64,000 bases of DNA from Monocercomonoides exilis (lineage: Eukaryota; Preaxostyla; Oxymonadida; Polymastigidae): contig LSRY02000005.1 in assembly GCA_001643675.2 (NCBI GenBank), positions 1,056,501-1,120,500 of the forward strand, read 5' to 3'. Every line of letters begins with the position of its first letter. Position 1 is the first letter of the stretch. A program made the position numbers and the translations under genes. The notes beneath the pieces are model-generated. The model made no database searches, was not told the origin of the DNA, and saw only the letters and a program-made list of their open reading frames with translations. Of this stretch, positions 35,701 through 49,647 are shown one piece after another.

Positions 35701-38700
35701 AAGAAACGGAAATGGGGATACGAGTGGCGAAGGGGCGGGAGAAGAGGCGCTGCTGGCTGTAACGGGGTGCCGATTTGAAGGATGCAAAGTTATTGGAGCA
35801 GGGAAGGATAAAGCGCTTTTAGTGGGAGGAGGGGTGTGGTGTGTGCTTGGGGAAAAAGGAGATGGTGAAGATAAAGGAGGCGAGATTGAGATTAGGGGAT
35901 GCGAGTTTTGCTCGTGCTGGGCGGGGAAGAAGCAGGGTGACGCAGGAACGGAAGAAGATGCCAATAACACTGAGGGTCGAGGAGGAGGGATCTTCTTGGA
36001 TGTGCAGAATACAAAGATGAGATTTTATTTGGAGGGTGTTACAAAAGGGGATGAGGGGGGACGCGGGAGAGGGGACTGGAGAAGGAACGGAAGAGCCGGT
36101 GGTGGCAAAGAAGGAGCTGTTTGGGGTTGGTGAAGGGGAGGAGTGCTATGCGTTGCACGGTACGAATTTGTTTGTTAGATATCCTGGGAGCGGGGATGGG
36201 GAGAGTTTGAAAGGCAACATATTTGATTTTGATTATGATACGGAAAGAGCGGAGCGGCGGAACGAGATGAAAGGAGGGTATTTTGTGGAAGATGGAGAAG
36301 GGGGATAGCAGACGAGGTGATTGAGTATCTGCTGATACACTTGGTAGATTGGAATGAAAGCGAGGGAGCGTATGTGATGATGGGGAAAAAGGATGGGGAG
36401 ATTGAGGTGGGCGGGAAGATGTTCCGGGATGTGGGAGGAAGTATCTGCCGTGTGCGGGGATTGAGTTTGCGTATGGCAATGCTAAATGGGGTGAAGGCGC
36501 TAATGATGCGAAGATTGTTCTTTCTGGGGAAGAATATACTATTGGGGAGCCGATTGAGCTTTTGGCAGGAAATGGAGCGAATGGTGTGCGTCCAGGGAAA
36601 GTTATTATTGATGGGGCAGCAGGAAGTGAAGAGGGGAGTGCAGAAAAAATGAAAGTGATGATTGATATTGAGAGCAAACCAGGAGTCAGCGGAAGGAATG
36701 AAGGAGAGGAAAGCTCTGCGAAGGGGGCGATTACGAGTTACGTTAATTTGGTTATACAGAATGTGAAATTTTCATTGAATAAAGCAGGGAATAAGAGCAG
36801 CTGTGTTGTGTGGAGTGAGGGGCAGGAGTGAGCCTGAGTGTGGAACATGTAGAGTTTGATGGGACAGAAATTAGCAAAGAGACGATTGGATGGAGAGTGA
36901 TCCACTATGAAGGGGGAAGTAATCTGAGCATGAGTGATGTGACGGTCAAGGCAATGAGGCTTTCGAAGAGCATGATTGAATATAAATGCGAAACTAATTT
37001 TGGAGCAGGTGGAGAAGGAGAAGTTGCGGGTTATGTCAATCTGATGGGAGTGAAGATTGATGATTGCAAAGTGAAGGTCAAGGAGGATGGGAATGGTGTG
37101 GAAAATGCGACAGGAAGTAAGGTGTATCTGGTGAAAGTGGAAGGGGGAGAAGGCATAAGTGTAAATATGGAGGGGGTTACTATTACGAAGAGTGTTTCGG
37201 AGGAAGGGTGCGGGAGTCTTGTGCGTGTGGCTAATGTGGGCAGTTTTGTGATGAAGAGAGCAGCGATTAGTGGAGCTACGGAAGGTGGTGATTCTAGTTT
37301 TGTGAGTGGGCGAGGGGTGGAGATTGAGGGATGTGGAAAAGGAAGTGTAACGAACAGCAACTTTACGGGGCTTGTGGTTAAATGCACGGGATTTAGTGGC
37401 AGCAGTTATGAGGAAGCGGGAGGCGGGGGTCTGAAGGCGATTGTGAAGGCGAGGGGAACAGCGACGGCGGCGGCGACGACGATGGGGCGGTTGATGAAAA
37501 GAAACGGAAATGGGGATACGAGTGGCGAAGGGGCGGGAGAAGAGGCGCTGCTGGCTGTAACGGGGTGCCGATTTGAAGGATGCAAAGTTATTGGAGCAGG
37601 GAAGGATAAAGCGCTTTTAGTGGGAGGAGGGGTGTGGTGTGTGCTTGGGGAAAAAGGAGATGGTGAAGATAAAGGAGGCGAGATTGAGATTAGGGGATGC
37701 GAGTTTTGCTCGTGCTGGGCGGGGAAGAAGCAGGGTGACGCAGGAACGGAAGAAGATGCCAATAACACTGAGGGTCGAGGAGGAGGGATCTTCTTGGATG
37801 TGCAGAATACAAAGATGAGATTTTATTTGGAGGGTGTTACAAAAGGGGATGAGGGGGGAGACGCGGGAGAGGGGACTGGAGAAGGAACGGAAGAGCCGGT
37901 GGTGGCAAAGAAGGAGCTGTTTGGGGTTGGTGAAGGGGAGGAGTGCTATGCGTTGCACGGTACGAATTTGTTTGTTAGATATCCTGGGAGCGGGGATGGG
38001 GAGAGTTTGAAAGGCAACATATTTGATTTTGATTATGATACGGAAAGAGCGGAGCGGCGGAACGAGATGAAAGGAGGGTATTTTGTGGAAGATGGAGAAG
38101 GGGGATAGCAGACGAGGTGATTGAGTATCTGCTGATACACTTGGTAGATTGGAATGAAAGCGAGGGAGCGTATGTGATGATGGGGAAAAAGGATGGGGAG
38201 ATTGAGGTGGGCGGGGAAGATGTTCCGGGATGTGGGAGGAAGTATCTGCCGTGTGCGGGGATTGAGTTTGCGTATGGCAATGCTAAATGGGGTGAAGGCG
38301 CTAATGATGCGAAGATTGTTCTTTCTGGGGAAGAATATACTATTGGGGAGCCGATTGAGCTTTTGGCAGGAAATGGAGCGAATGGTGTGCGTCCAGGGAA
38401 AGTTATTATTGATGGGGCAGCAGGAAGTGAAGAGGGGAGTGCAGAAAAAATGAAAGTGATGATTGATATTGAGAGCAAACCAGGAGTCAGCGGAAGGAAT
38501 GAAGGAGAGGAAAGCTCTGCGAAGGGGGCGATTACGAGTTACGTTAATTTGGTTATACAGAATGTGAAATTTTCATTGAATAAAGCAGGGAATAAGAGCA
38601 GCTGTGTTGTGTGGAGTGAGGGGGCAGGAGTGAGCCTGAGTGTGGAACATGTAGAGTTTGATGGGACAGAAATTAGCAAAGAGACGATTGGATGGAGAGT

Positions 38701-41700
38701 GATCCACTATGAAGGGGGAAGTAATCTGAGCATGAGTGATGTGACGGTCAAGGCAATGAGGCTTTCGAAGAGCATGATTGAATATAAATGCGAAACTAAT
38801 TTTGGAGCAGGTGGAGAAGGAGAAGTTGCGGGTTATGTCAATCTGATGGGAGTGAAGATTGATGATTGCAAAGTGAAGGTCAAGGAGGATGGGAATGGTG
38901 TGGAAAATGCGACAGGAAGTAAGGTGTATCTGGTGAAAGTGGAAGGGGGAGAAGGCATAAGTGTAAATATGGAGGGGTTACTATTACGAAGAGTGTTTCG
39001 GAGGAAGGGTGCGGGAGTCTTGTGCGTGTGGCTAATGTGGGCAGTTTTGTGATGAAGAGAGCAGCGATTAGTGGAGCTACGGAAGGTGGTGATTCTAGTT
39101 TTGTGAGTGGGCGAGGGGTGGAGATTGAGGGATGTGGAAAAGGAAGTGTAACGAACAGCAACTTTACGGGGCTTGTGGTTAAATGCACGGGATTTAGTGG
39201 CAGCAGTTATGAGGAAGCGGGAGGCGGGGTCTGAAGGCGATTGTGAAGGCGAGGGGAACAGCGACGGCGGCGGCGACGACGATGGGGCGGTTGATGAAAA
39301 GAAACGGAAATGGGGATACGAGTGGCGAAGGGGCGGGAGAAGAGGCGCTGCTGGCTGTAACGGGGTGCCGATTTGAAGGATGCAAAGTTATTGGAGCAGG
39401 GAAGGATAAAGCGCTTTTAGTGGGAGGAGGGGTGTGGTGTGTGCTTGGGGAAAAAGGAGATGGTGAAGATAAAGGAGGCGAGATTGAGATTAGGGGATGC
39501 GAGTTTTGCTCGTGCTGGGCGGGGAAGAAGCAGGGTGACGCAGGAACGGAAGAAGATGCCAATAACACTGAGGGTCGAGGAGGAGGGATCTTCTTGGATG
39601 TGCAGAATACAAAGATGAGATTTTATTTGGAGGGTGTTACAAAAGGGGATGAGGGGGAGACGCGGGAGAGGGGACTGGAGAAGGAACGGAAGAGCCGGTG
39701 GTGGCAAAGAAGGAGCTGTTTGGGGTTGGTGAAGGGGAGGAGTGCTATGCGTTGCACGGTACGAATTTGTTTGTTAGATATCCTGGGAGCGGGGATGGGG
39801 AGAGTTTGAAAGGCAACATATTTGATTTTGATTATGATACGGAAAGAGCGGAGCGGCGGAACGAGATGAAAGGAGGGTATTTTGTGGAAGATGGAGAAGG
39901 GGGATAGCAGACGAGGTGATTGAGTATCTGCTGATACACTTGGTAGATTGGAATGAAAGCGAGGGAGCGTATGTGATGATGGGGAAAAAGGATGGGGAGA
40001 TTGAGGTGGGCGGGGAAGATGTTCCGGGATGTGGGAGGAAGTATCTGCCGTGTGCGGGGATTGAGTTTGCGTATGGCAATGCTAAATGGGGTGAAGGCGC
40101 TAATGATGCGAAGATTGTTCTTTCTGGGGAAGAATATACTATTGGGGAGCCGATTGAGCTTTTGGCAGGAAATGGAGCGAATGGTGTGCGTCCAGGGAAA
40201 GTTATTATTGATGGGGCAGCAGGAAGTGAAGAGGGGAGTGCAGAAAAAATGAAAGTGATGATTGATATTGAGAGCAAACCAGGAGTCAGCGGAAGGAATG
40301 AAGGAGAGGAAAGCTCTGCGAAGGGGGCGATTACGAGTTACGTTAATTTGGTTATACAGAATGTGAAATTTTCATTGAATAAAGCAGGGAATAAGAGCAG
40401 CTGTGTTGTGTGGAGTGAGGGGGCAGGAGTGAGCCTGAGTGTGGAACATGTAGAGTTTGATGGGACAGAAATTAGCAAAGAGACGATTGGATGGAGAGTG
40501 ATCCACTATGAAGGGGGAAGTAATCTGAGCATGAGTGATGTGACGGTCAAGGCAATGAGGCTTTCGAAGAGCATGATTGAATATAAATGCGAAACTAATT
40601 TTGGAGCAGGTGGAGAAGGAGAAGTTGCGGGTTATGTCAATCTGATGGGAGTGAAGATTGATGATTGCAAAGTGAAGGTCAAGGAGGATGGGAATGGTGT
40701 GGAAAATGCGACAGGAAGTAAGGTGTATCTGGTGAAAGTGGAAGGGGGAGAAGGCATAAGTGTAAATATGGAGGGGGTTACTATTACGAAGAGTGTTTCG
40801 GAGGAAGGGTGCGGGAGTCTTGTGCGTGTGGCTAATGTGGGCAGTTTTGTGATGAAGAGAGCAGCGATTAGTGGAGCTACGGAAGGTGGTGATTCTAGTT
40901 TTGTGAGTGGGCGAGGGGTGGAGATTGAGGGATGTGGAAAAGGAAGTGTAACGAACAGCAACTTTACGGGGCTTGTGGTTAAATGCACGGGATTTAGTGG
41001 CAGCAGTTATGAGGAAGCGGGAGGCGGGGGTCTGAAGGCGATTGTTAAAACTGGAAAAACAGAGGAAAATCTTGTTAAAATGTGTGAGTTTAGTAATAAA
41101 AATCTAATTAATATTGATAAAGATTTTGAACAATTGATTGTTGAAGGATGTCAATTTGAAAATTGTGAAGCTGTTGATTCTGATGAAAGAGATATGGTAT
41201 TGGTGGGAGGTGGATTTTATTGTTGCATTTGCGGAGAGGAAAGTTGTTATAATTCATTTGAAAATGCCGATAATTATAAGTTATTATTTAGCAATTTGAT
41301 TTTTAAGGAATGTAGTCTTTTAAAAGAAGGAAGCAAAGGTGGTGGAATATATGTTCATAATTTGGAAAATCTTCCGATGAAAATGGATATGAGAGTTAGC
41401 GATATGAATAATTGCATTGATAACAAAGCCACATTCGGATCAGTGATGTTTCTATCTGCAAAAGATTTAAGTGAGATTGTGAAATCAACAACGTTTAACT
41501 TTCTTGCTAGCGGAGCAAACATTGATGAATTTCTTGGAAGTGAATTAATAAATGATCCAGATGTGGATGCTGTTCCATTATTTGCATTTACGTTGGGAAC
41601 ATTTAGTAACAGCAGTATTGATGATAATGGAATAGATAATTATATTTGTGGATATCAAAAATATCCATGCGCTTCAATAAATCGAGCAATTGAGAAAGCC

Positions 41701-44700
41701 AAAGGCAATTCAAAAAGAGTTTGTAAAATACTCAACAAGTCAAGTGTGGAAAAGAAAATATCACTTGAATATTCAGCTTATCAATGCTCTATTGAAGGAA
41801 CAGATAGATCAAAAAGCACATTGACTACAAAAGATGATGCAGATTTCCAAGGAAAATCGGCATTTGAGATTATTACAAAGATATCGTTTAAGACATTACG
41901 GGTTTTGTTAAAGAGCCACAATTCGATTTATAGTTTCACAACAGTTAATGGAGGGAATTTGGAATATAGTAGTTGTTCAATATCAAACAATGCGCCAAGA
42001 GAATCGTTGAATTATCCATTTCTGAATATGATAAATGGAAATGTTACATTTAGTTATGTTTCATTAAGCGATTTGAATTATCAGGATGCAAGCTTTCTGA
42101 TTGCTGGACACGAAGATCAGCAAAATGATGAAACTATTCGCATTTCATTGAGTTATACAAACATTTCAAAGTCAAATGCAAATGGTTGTGATGGTTTTCT
42201 TCATGTTGTTAATATCAGAAGCTTTACTGTGAATAGATGTAACTTCAACAATGTGAATTTGAGTTGCCCATTGATTGCAATGAATAACATTTCAGCAGGT
42301 TCTGTATCTTATTCGAATTTTACACAAATTAAAAGCAGTGGGACTCATGGAGGTTGCGTAGCAATGAAAAAGCTAAATGATAACCAACAAGATCAGTCAT
42401 TAAACTTTAGCCAAGTTAGATTCAACAGCGTTAATGTTGATGGTTCAGAAAGCCAAGGAGGCTCCATGTATTTGGCATTGGACAACAAAATGAAGTTGCT
42501 GATAAACAATTCAGCTTTCTCATCTTCAAGCGCAAACTTGTCAAATGGACGAGGAGGAGCTTTGCTGTTGAATCTTCTGCCGCCGTTTGTTGGAAGTTAT
42601 TTATTGTCCTCACCAACGTTCAAATTCAATAGTGCGAAATGCGGAAGAGATGTTTTTGTGTATGCAACACGACTGAGCACAGGCGCTGTAATGAGCTGGT
42701 TCGACTTCTCGTTTTTTGATGGATATGATCAGAAGAATGCTCTTTACGGGGCTGATGCTTTGGATTTGAAAGATGTTGATCTGTTTGATTTGTGGGAGCA
42801 AAAATCGTCAGTTGTGATTATTGCAGATGATGGAATTGACTCAAAACTTTGCGGTACTACAAATATCCCTTGTAAAAGCTTTTCTGATGCTTTAAGTCGT
42901 CTTGAAGGTGATGACAAATATGTTCAAATCAGCGGGAAATGCTATATCACCAGCTCTAATGATGTATCTGGAACAACTATTCAACCTCATAATGAAGATT
43001 CTTCTCAATCTCCTGGAACTAAGCAAATAACTTTGGTTTTAAAAGGAAATGAAAGTGTAGAAATTACCACAGGATTGCTGTGTAATTCAAAATTCTTTTC
43101 ATTGCAAAATGCTTCTCTGCACATTACGAGAGAATTGGCTTGTGGGGCAGTTATCGACTCTGCAAAAGGACACGTACAGCTCACGTCAGTTGAATTGGCA
43201 TATGAAGAAACAGAACAAGCTGCTAATACGCTTTTGAAAAGGTCCACGAATGATCCTTTCCAAATTACTATGAACATATTACTAATTGAAGGAGGCGATT
43301 TAACGATAAGCGAATTTCGAATGAATGGATTGATTTTTGCAGTTAGTCCAATTGTGTTGAATCAAAAATGCGGGAACGTGTCAATTTCCTCAATGTCCGT
43401 GAAAGACACTGTCATAAATGATATTGAAAAATCTTTCTGTTCTGTCGCAACTCCAAGTGATAGAAGCCCAACAGATGAAAAAATCAATTTCTCTTTGTCT
43501 CATTCTTCTTTTGCAAATCTTTCACGTAGCCTTTCAGAAGTGGTAACAACAAAACAAAACAGTGAGACTCAAAGTGCACCGCTTGTGTTCTCTTTTACTG
43601 ATCCTTCTCCTTCTCCTTCGGAAGATGAGAATGATGCGAGCGATGACCCACAGACAGACGATGCGGAGAAATTCCCAGTCGTTGCGATAAAGAATTGCAC
43701 GTTTGTGTGCCCCGAGCAAAAGGATAGTACTTCGTTTATTTGTGTCAGCAATTCTGCTGCGTCATTTACTTTTTGCACTTTCGATGCCAATGTACCTTCT
43801 GAGCCTGAATCTCTGAAACAGCTTTCTCTCTCTTCAAGATTATCAAATTCAATTTTAAAATACTCATCAAAGGCAAATTCAAAAGCAAATTCTGGGCAAT
43901 TAATCTCAAACGAAGATTTCTGCAGCTGGAACGGTTCGCTTCTTAAATTCACACAGGCAAACGGAACTGTAACAGAAACAGTGTTTGCTGGAACAACAAA
44001 TGGTGCTGTTTGTGTAGACGGAGGAAATATTAGTTTTTCTGAATGCAAGTTTACAAACAATACGATATCATCCTCGTTGTATCCATCAGCAAGAAGAAAT
44101 CTAAAATGTTCTAACAAAGCTATTGTGACTCTTTCGAGCTTAAAGGGAGGCGATGGCTTTAGTAAAACAGATCCGCTTTGGATTCTTAATGATGGATGCG
44201 AATTAAATGGAATTCCAAGCGAAAGGAATTCATCATTATTTGTCCCTACTGTTACATCGTTTACGAATAAAACAGATAACACAAATTACAAACTGACATT
44301 CAAAGGAACTTATTTATTCCCTTGTGATCTTGCTTATCACGTGAAGGTTGAGTATATTCAAGAGAAAGAACAAGAAGAACAACAGGAGCAAAAAGAAGAA
44401 GATCCAAATGCTCATCCGACAACCATCACAGATTTCTCTTTCAGTGCTTTCGTATCTGAATCAGAAGTTGTCGGCCAAATTCCAAAAAGTGTGATAGACG
44501 ATGCTGAGTACCAAGATGAAATAACAGTATGGTTCTCGTATGAAAAGGGCGACGTGAGCAAAACCAGATCAATAACGTCCTCATTGATTCTTAAGAATTG
44601 GACATATCCCCCACAACCAGGACCTGAAGATCCATATGAGAGAATTGCCAAAATGTCGTCGCAGATAAAGAATATCGTAATTGCTCTTGCTGTTGTGTTT

Positions 44701-45861
44701 GTTATTGCTGCTCTAATTGTGATTGTGCTTGTGATATGTGCGTTGCGCTATAAGAAGCAAAGAAATCTGATCAAGCAAGAAAAACTGAAAACAGACGACA
44801 CAATGAAAGTGGTAATGTCAACGCATTCGTCGTATGGCACGATTCGCCCAGAGATTGCGCCACCAGAAAATACATACTCCAGCGTATCTCAGCTTCCGTT
44901 GCTTGAAGCTGATGAAATGGACGATGAAGATGAATATGATTCATCATATGCATATGACAATGAAGAAGAAAGTGAAGAAGACAATACCTTTATGGGCGGA
45001 TTGAGATTGGAGAGCGTAAAGGCAGAACCTGTTCACTCATTAAAAGCAGACGATTCAGTAGTAACTTCGTCAGATATTTCTTCGTCTTCATCATCTGCTG
45101 TGGATGAAGAACCTTTGATGGCTCTTCCACCGAAGTCTAGCTCAGCTCTTCCGGTACCAGTAGCACCACCACGATTTACAACACCATCGGATCTGCTTGT
45201 GACCGTCATGCCAACAGTTTCACCATTTACATTGACGACTGTCAGTGCACAGTCTTCTTTGTACTCCTTCTTGTTCTCTTCGGCCTCAAACGCAGCAAAG
45301 GAAGAAGAAGCAATTCCCGGAAAGCGCCAAACAGCTGCTAAACCTGAACTTGCTCCAGATGAGGTGATGGGTGTGGTGCTGTCGATTATTAATGGGCTGA
45401 CACACTTGAACGAGATCAAAGACCCGCAACTGGGAATGATATACGGTCAGCTGTCTCCGATGTCCGTGTATCTTGGAGGAGCTAACAAGCGTCAGGTGTT
45501 TTTGGCTGTTCAGAACATTCCTCAAATAGAAACGCTTCGATGGGTTGCGCCTGATGTGAATGAGGATGGCGTTGGAACAGAGCAGAGCTCAGTATTTTCT
45601 TTGGGACTGCTTATGTATGCGATGCTGTTTGGACAGATGCCTTTCGAAGATATGAACCCTGTTGAAGCGTCGCTTGCAATTGCTGCTGGCAAACGTCCCG
45701 ACATCTCTGGAGCTTTTGACTCAACATTGACACAACTGTTGATGGAATGCTGGCAAAAGAGTGCACAAAAACGCCCGTCCTTGCGTGAGTTGGAATCTAC
45801 GTTGCGCATGATTATCCAACTTTATTCACAAGAAAATGAAGCAACCGAAACAGCAGACTGA
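20736..45861 (+). CDS. Giant type I membrane protein: tandem beta-helix modules, TM helix, pseudokinase tail (frame broken by indels in the array)
   Basis: Exon 1 (20736-20821) encodes a signal peptide (MSFCLLCVCFCYFFILSQIG). A 91-nt intron (20822-20912, GTTTGA...AAAAAG) joins in phase to exon 2, which runs to TGA at 45859-45861. The extracellular part is built of modules, each opening with a CG-x(4-5)-PC-x-S/G motif: 20960 (diverged), 22127, ten times in the array (from about 23830), 41647 and 42848. Modules contain GGAIYLN, GGGIFLDV and GGSMYLAL motifs like those of parallel beta-helix (Pmp-type) proteins. A TM helix lies at 44674-44748, followed by a cytoplasmic pseudokinase. Inside the array 28 small indels break the frame between 25334 and 39903. 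Their net sum is -24 nt, and adding 24 nt gives exactly 8,353 codons including the stop. I therefore read this as one gene of about 8,350 residues, probably a surface or adhesion/sensing protein. A truly broken gene is the alternative. Confidence 0.75.
22903..41044 (+). repeat. Ten-copy tandem array of a ~1803-bp (601-codon) unit within the giant gene
   Basis: Using TTATGAGGAA as anchor, units start at 23001, 24804, 26608, 28409, 30208, 32008, 33808, 35608, 37406 and 39207, with a partial eleventh at 41007. Spacing is 1798-1804 bp. The only unit unbroken by indels is the first (1803 bp). Apart from indels, I found essentially no base differences between units. The array begins where sequence upstream (22789-22902) is similar but not identical, and ends abruptly at 41044. 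The coding strand is strongly purine-rich with many G runs and is visibly richer in G+C than the flanks. Long antisense open frames that recur in every unit are a by-product of this composition. Confidence 0.95.
44674..45858 (+). other. C-terminal TM helix and tyrosine-kinase-like pseudokinase region
   Basis: A hydrophobic helix (VIALAVVFVIAALIVIVLVI) is followed by basic residues (RYKKQRN), then an acidic/Ser-rich linker. The kinase C-lobe begins near 45355: VVLSIINGLTHLN, YGQLSPMSVYL where HRDLxxxN is expected, RWVAPDV for the APE segment, SSVFSLGLLMYAMLFGQMPF (helix F), and ECWQKSAQKRPS, a typical tyrosine-kinase-like subdomain XI. No glycine loop, VAIK lysine or DFG is visible, and the catalytic Asp position holds Gln, so catalytic activity is unlikely. 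Confidence 0.75.
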
Positions 45862-47708
<1,847 letters not shown>

Positions 47709-49647
47709 AAATGTGTAAAAACTATTTTTTAACATAGATTTTATTTTCAAAACAAAATTTTTTTTGTTTCAATTTTTGTTTTTGATGAAGATCTTGAGAA
47801 TTTTCATTTTATTTTTGTTCATGCATTTGGCTCGTTTTTTAATCAACTATCTTTTTCAATAGGTTTTTAGATACTTGACCATGAATCATTCATGATTATC
47901 TTTTTCTATCTCAATTCTTTTATTGTTTTTCTAATTATTTCGATTGATTTTTGCATTTGGGACAAATATTTTTGCTTTATGAATTTTGTTCCACACAGTT
48001 CTTTCGAAATTTTTTTTCCGACTTTTTTATATTTCAATATTTAATATTGCACGGTAATACCGGAATTATAATTATACAATTGCAGAAAAATTTTGGAAAA
48101 AATCATTGAATTTTTCACAAATGCAAGAATTCTGTCCCATTTCATTGTTTTTGAAGAAAAATTTGAAAAAAATACAGATACATAAAAATTTGTCATTTGT
48201 TTCAAAATTATTAAATGTGAAAAATAAATATGTTGTTCGCGCAAAGAGTGAAAATGTTATGAAAACCGTGAAATGTTGTTTTTGTGAAGACATTGAATAT
48301 TTTTCGGATATTTCATTACAAAGTGTGAATAATAAAGAAGAATGAAATACATAAAATTATCATTCCTCATTCTTCATATTTGAACAACATAAGGTGCAAA
48401 AATTTTCACTTCAGGCATTTTCATTGAAATATTATGCACTTTTTGTTGACTTTTTGTGTTCAAAAAACGTGGAAAAAATGAATTCATTTTTTTGAAATAT
48501 GTGTGAGAACACAAAACATTATGATGTTATATCAATAATACCTGTTTGCAGATATGAAAATCCTTTTTATTTTGAAATCTGAGAGAGTTTAGTGAAGTTG
48601 TGAAATATTCTATATTTTAATGATTTGTGCATAAAATACTTGAAAGTTCATTTTTTTCCCCCATATGAAAAAAAAATTGATTTCAAAAATAATGTTGGAA
48701 AAAAATGAACTTTCAAGTATTTTATGCACAAATCATTAAAATATAGAATATTTCACAACTTCACTAAACTCTCTCAGATTTCAAAATAAAAAGGATTTTC
48801 ATATCTGCAAACAGGTATTATTGATATAACATCATAATGTTTTGTGTTCTCACACATATTTCAAAAAAATGAATTCATTTTTTCCACGTTTTTTGAACAC
48901 AAAAAGTCAACAAAAAGTGCATAATATTTCAATGAAAATGCCTGAAGTGAAAATTTTTGCACCTTATGTTGTTCAAATATGAAGAATGAGGAATGATAAT
49001 TTTATGTATTTCATTCTTCTTTATTATTCACACTTTGTAATGAAATATCCGAAAAATATTCAATGTCTTCACAAAAACAACATTTCACGGTTTTCATAAC
49101 ATTTTCACTCTTTGCGCGAACAACATATTTATTTTTCACATTTAATAATTTTGAAACAAATGACAAATTTTTATGTATCTGTATTTTTTTCAAATTTTTC
49201 TTCAAAAACAATGAAATGGGACAGAATTCTTGCATTTGTGAAAAATTCAATGATTTTTTCCAAAATTTTTCTGCAATTGTATAATTATAATTCCGGTATT
49301 ACCGTGCAATATTAAATATTGAAATATAAAAAAGTCGGAAAAAAAATTTCGAAAGAACTGTGTGGAACAAAATTCATAAAGCAAAAATATTTGTCCCAAA
49401 TGCAAAAATCAATCGAAATAATTAGAAAAACAATAAAAGAATTGAGATAGAAAAAGATAATCATGAATGATTCATGGTCAAGTATCTAAAAACCTATTGA
49501 AAAAGATAGTTGATTAAAAAACGAGCCAAATGCATGAACAAAAATAAAATGAAAATTCTCAAGATCTTCATCAAAAACAAAAATTGAAACAAAAAAAATT
49601 TTGTTTTGAAAATAAAATCTATGTTAAAAAATGGCTTTTACACATTT
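47709..49647. repeat. 1.9-kb near-perfect palindrome (two ~950-bp arms, ~38-bp centre)
   Basis: 47709-48658 is mirrored by 48697-49647 with at most very few differences. Each arm carries one copy of the interspersed family also seen at 17.4 and 56.0 kb. Each arm also has an identical 79-codon open frame (48106-48345 + and 49011-49250 -) that starts at TTG and resembles nothing I know. It is either an inverted duplication or foldback transposon, or a long-read foldback artefact. Confidence 0.9.

Noticed and set aside
25377-39906. Reading the array as about ten separate genes starting at internal ATG/TTG
   Set aside because: Each would lack signal peptide and TM helix, and the breaks coincide with homopolymer indels; one gene is the simpler account.
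23001-41006. Recurring minus-strand open frames of ~86-217 codons, repeated once per unit
   Set aside because: They recur only because the purine-rich unit lacks stops on its complement; composition is Pro/Ser/Ile-rich with no domain.
22903-41044. CRISPR-like or satellite array
   Set aside because: Units are 1.8 kb, protein-coding and in-frame in length; no short repeat-spacer pattern.
48106-49250. Twin 79-codon frames in the palindrome arms
   Set aside because: Start at TTG, very AT-rich, no family; mirror copies come from the palindrome itself.
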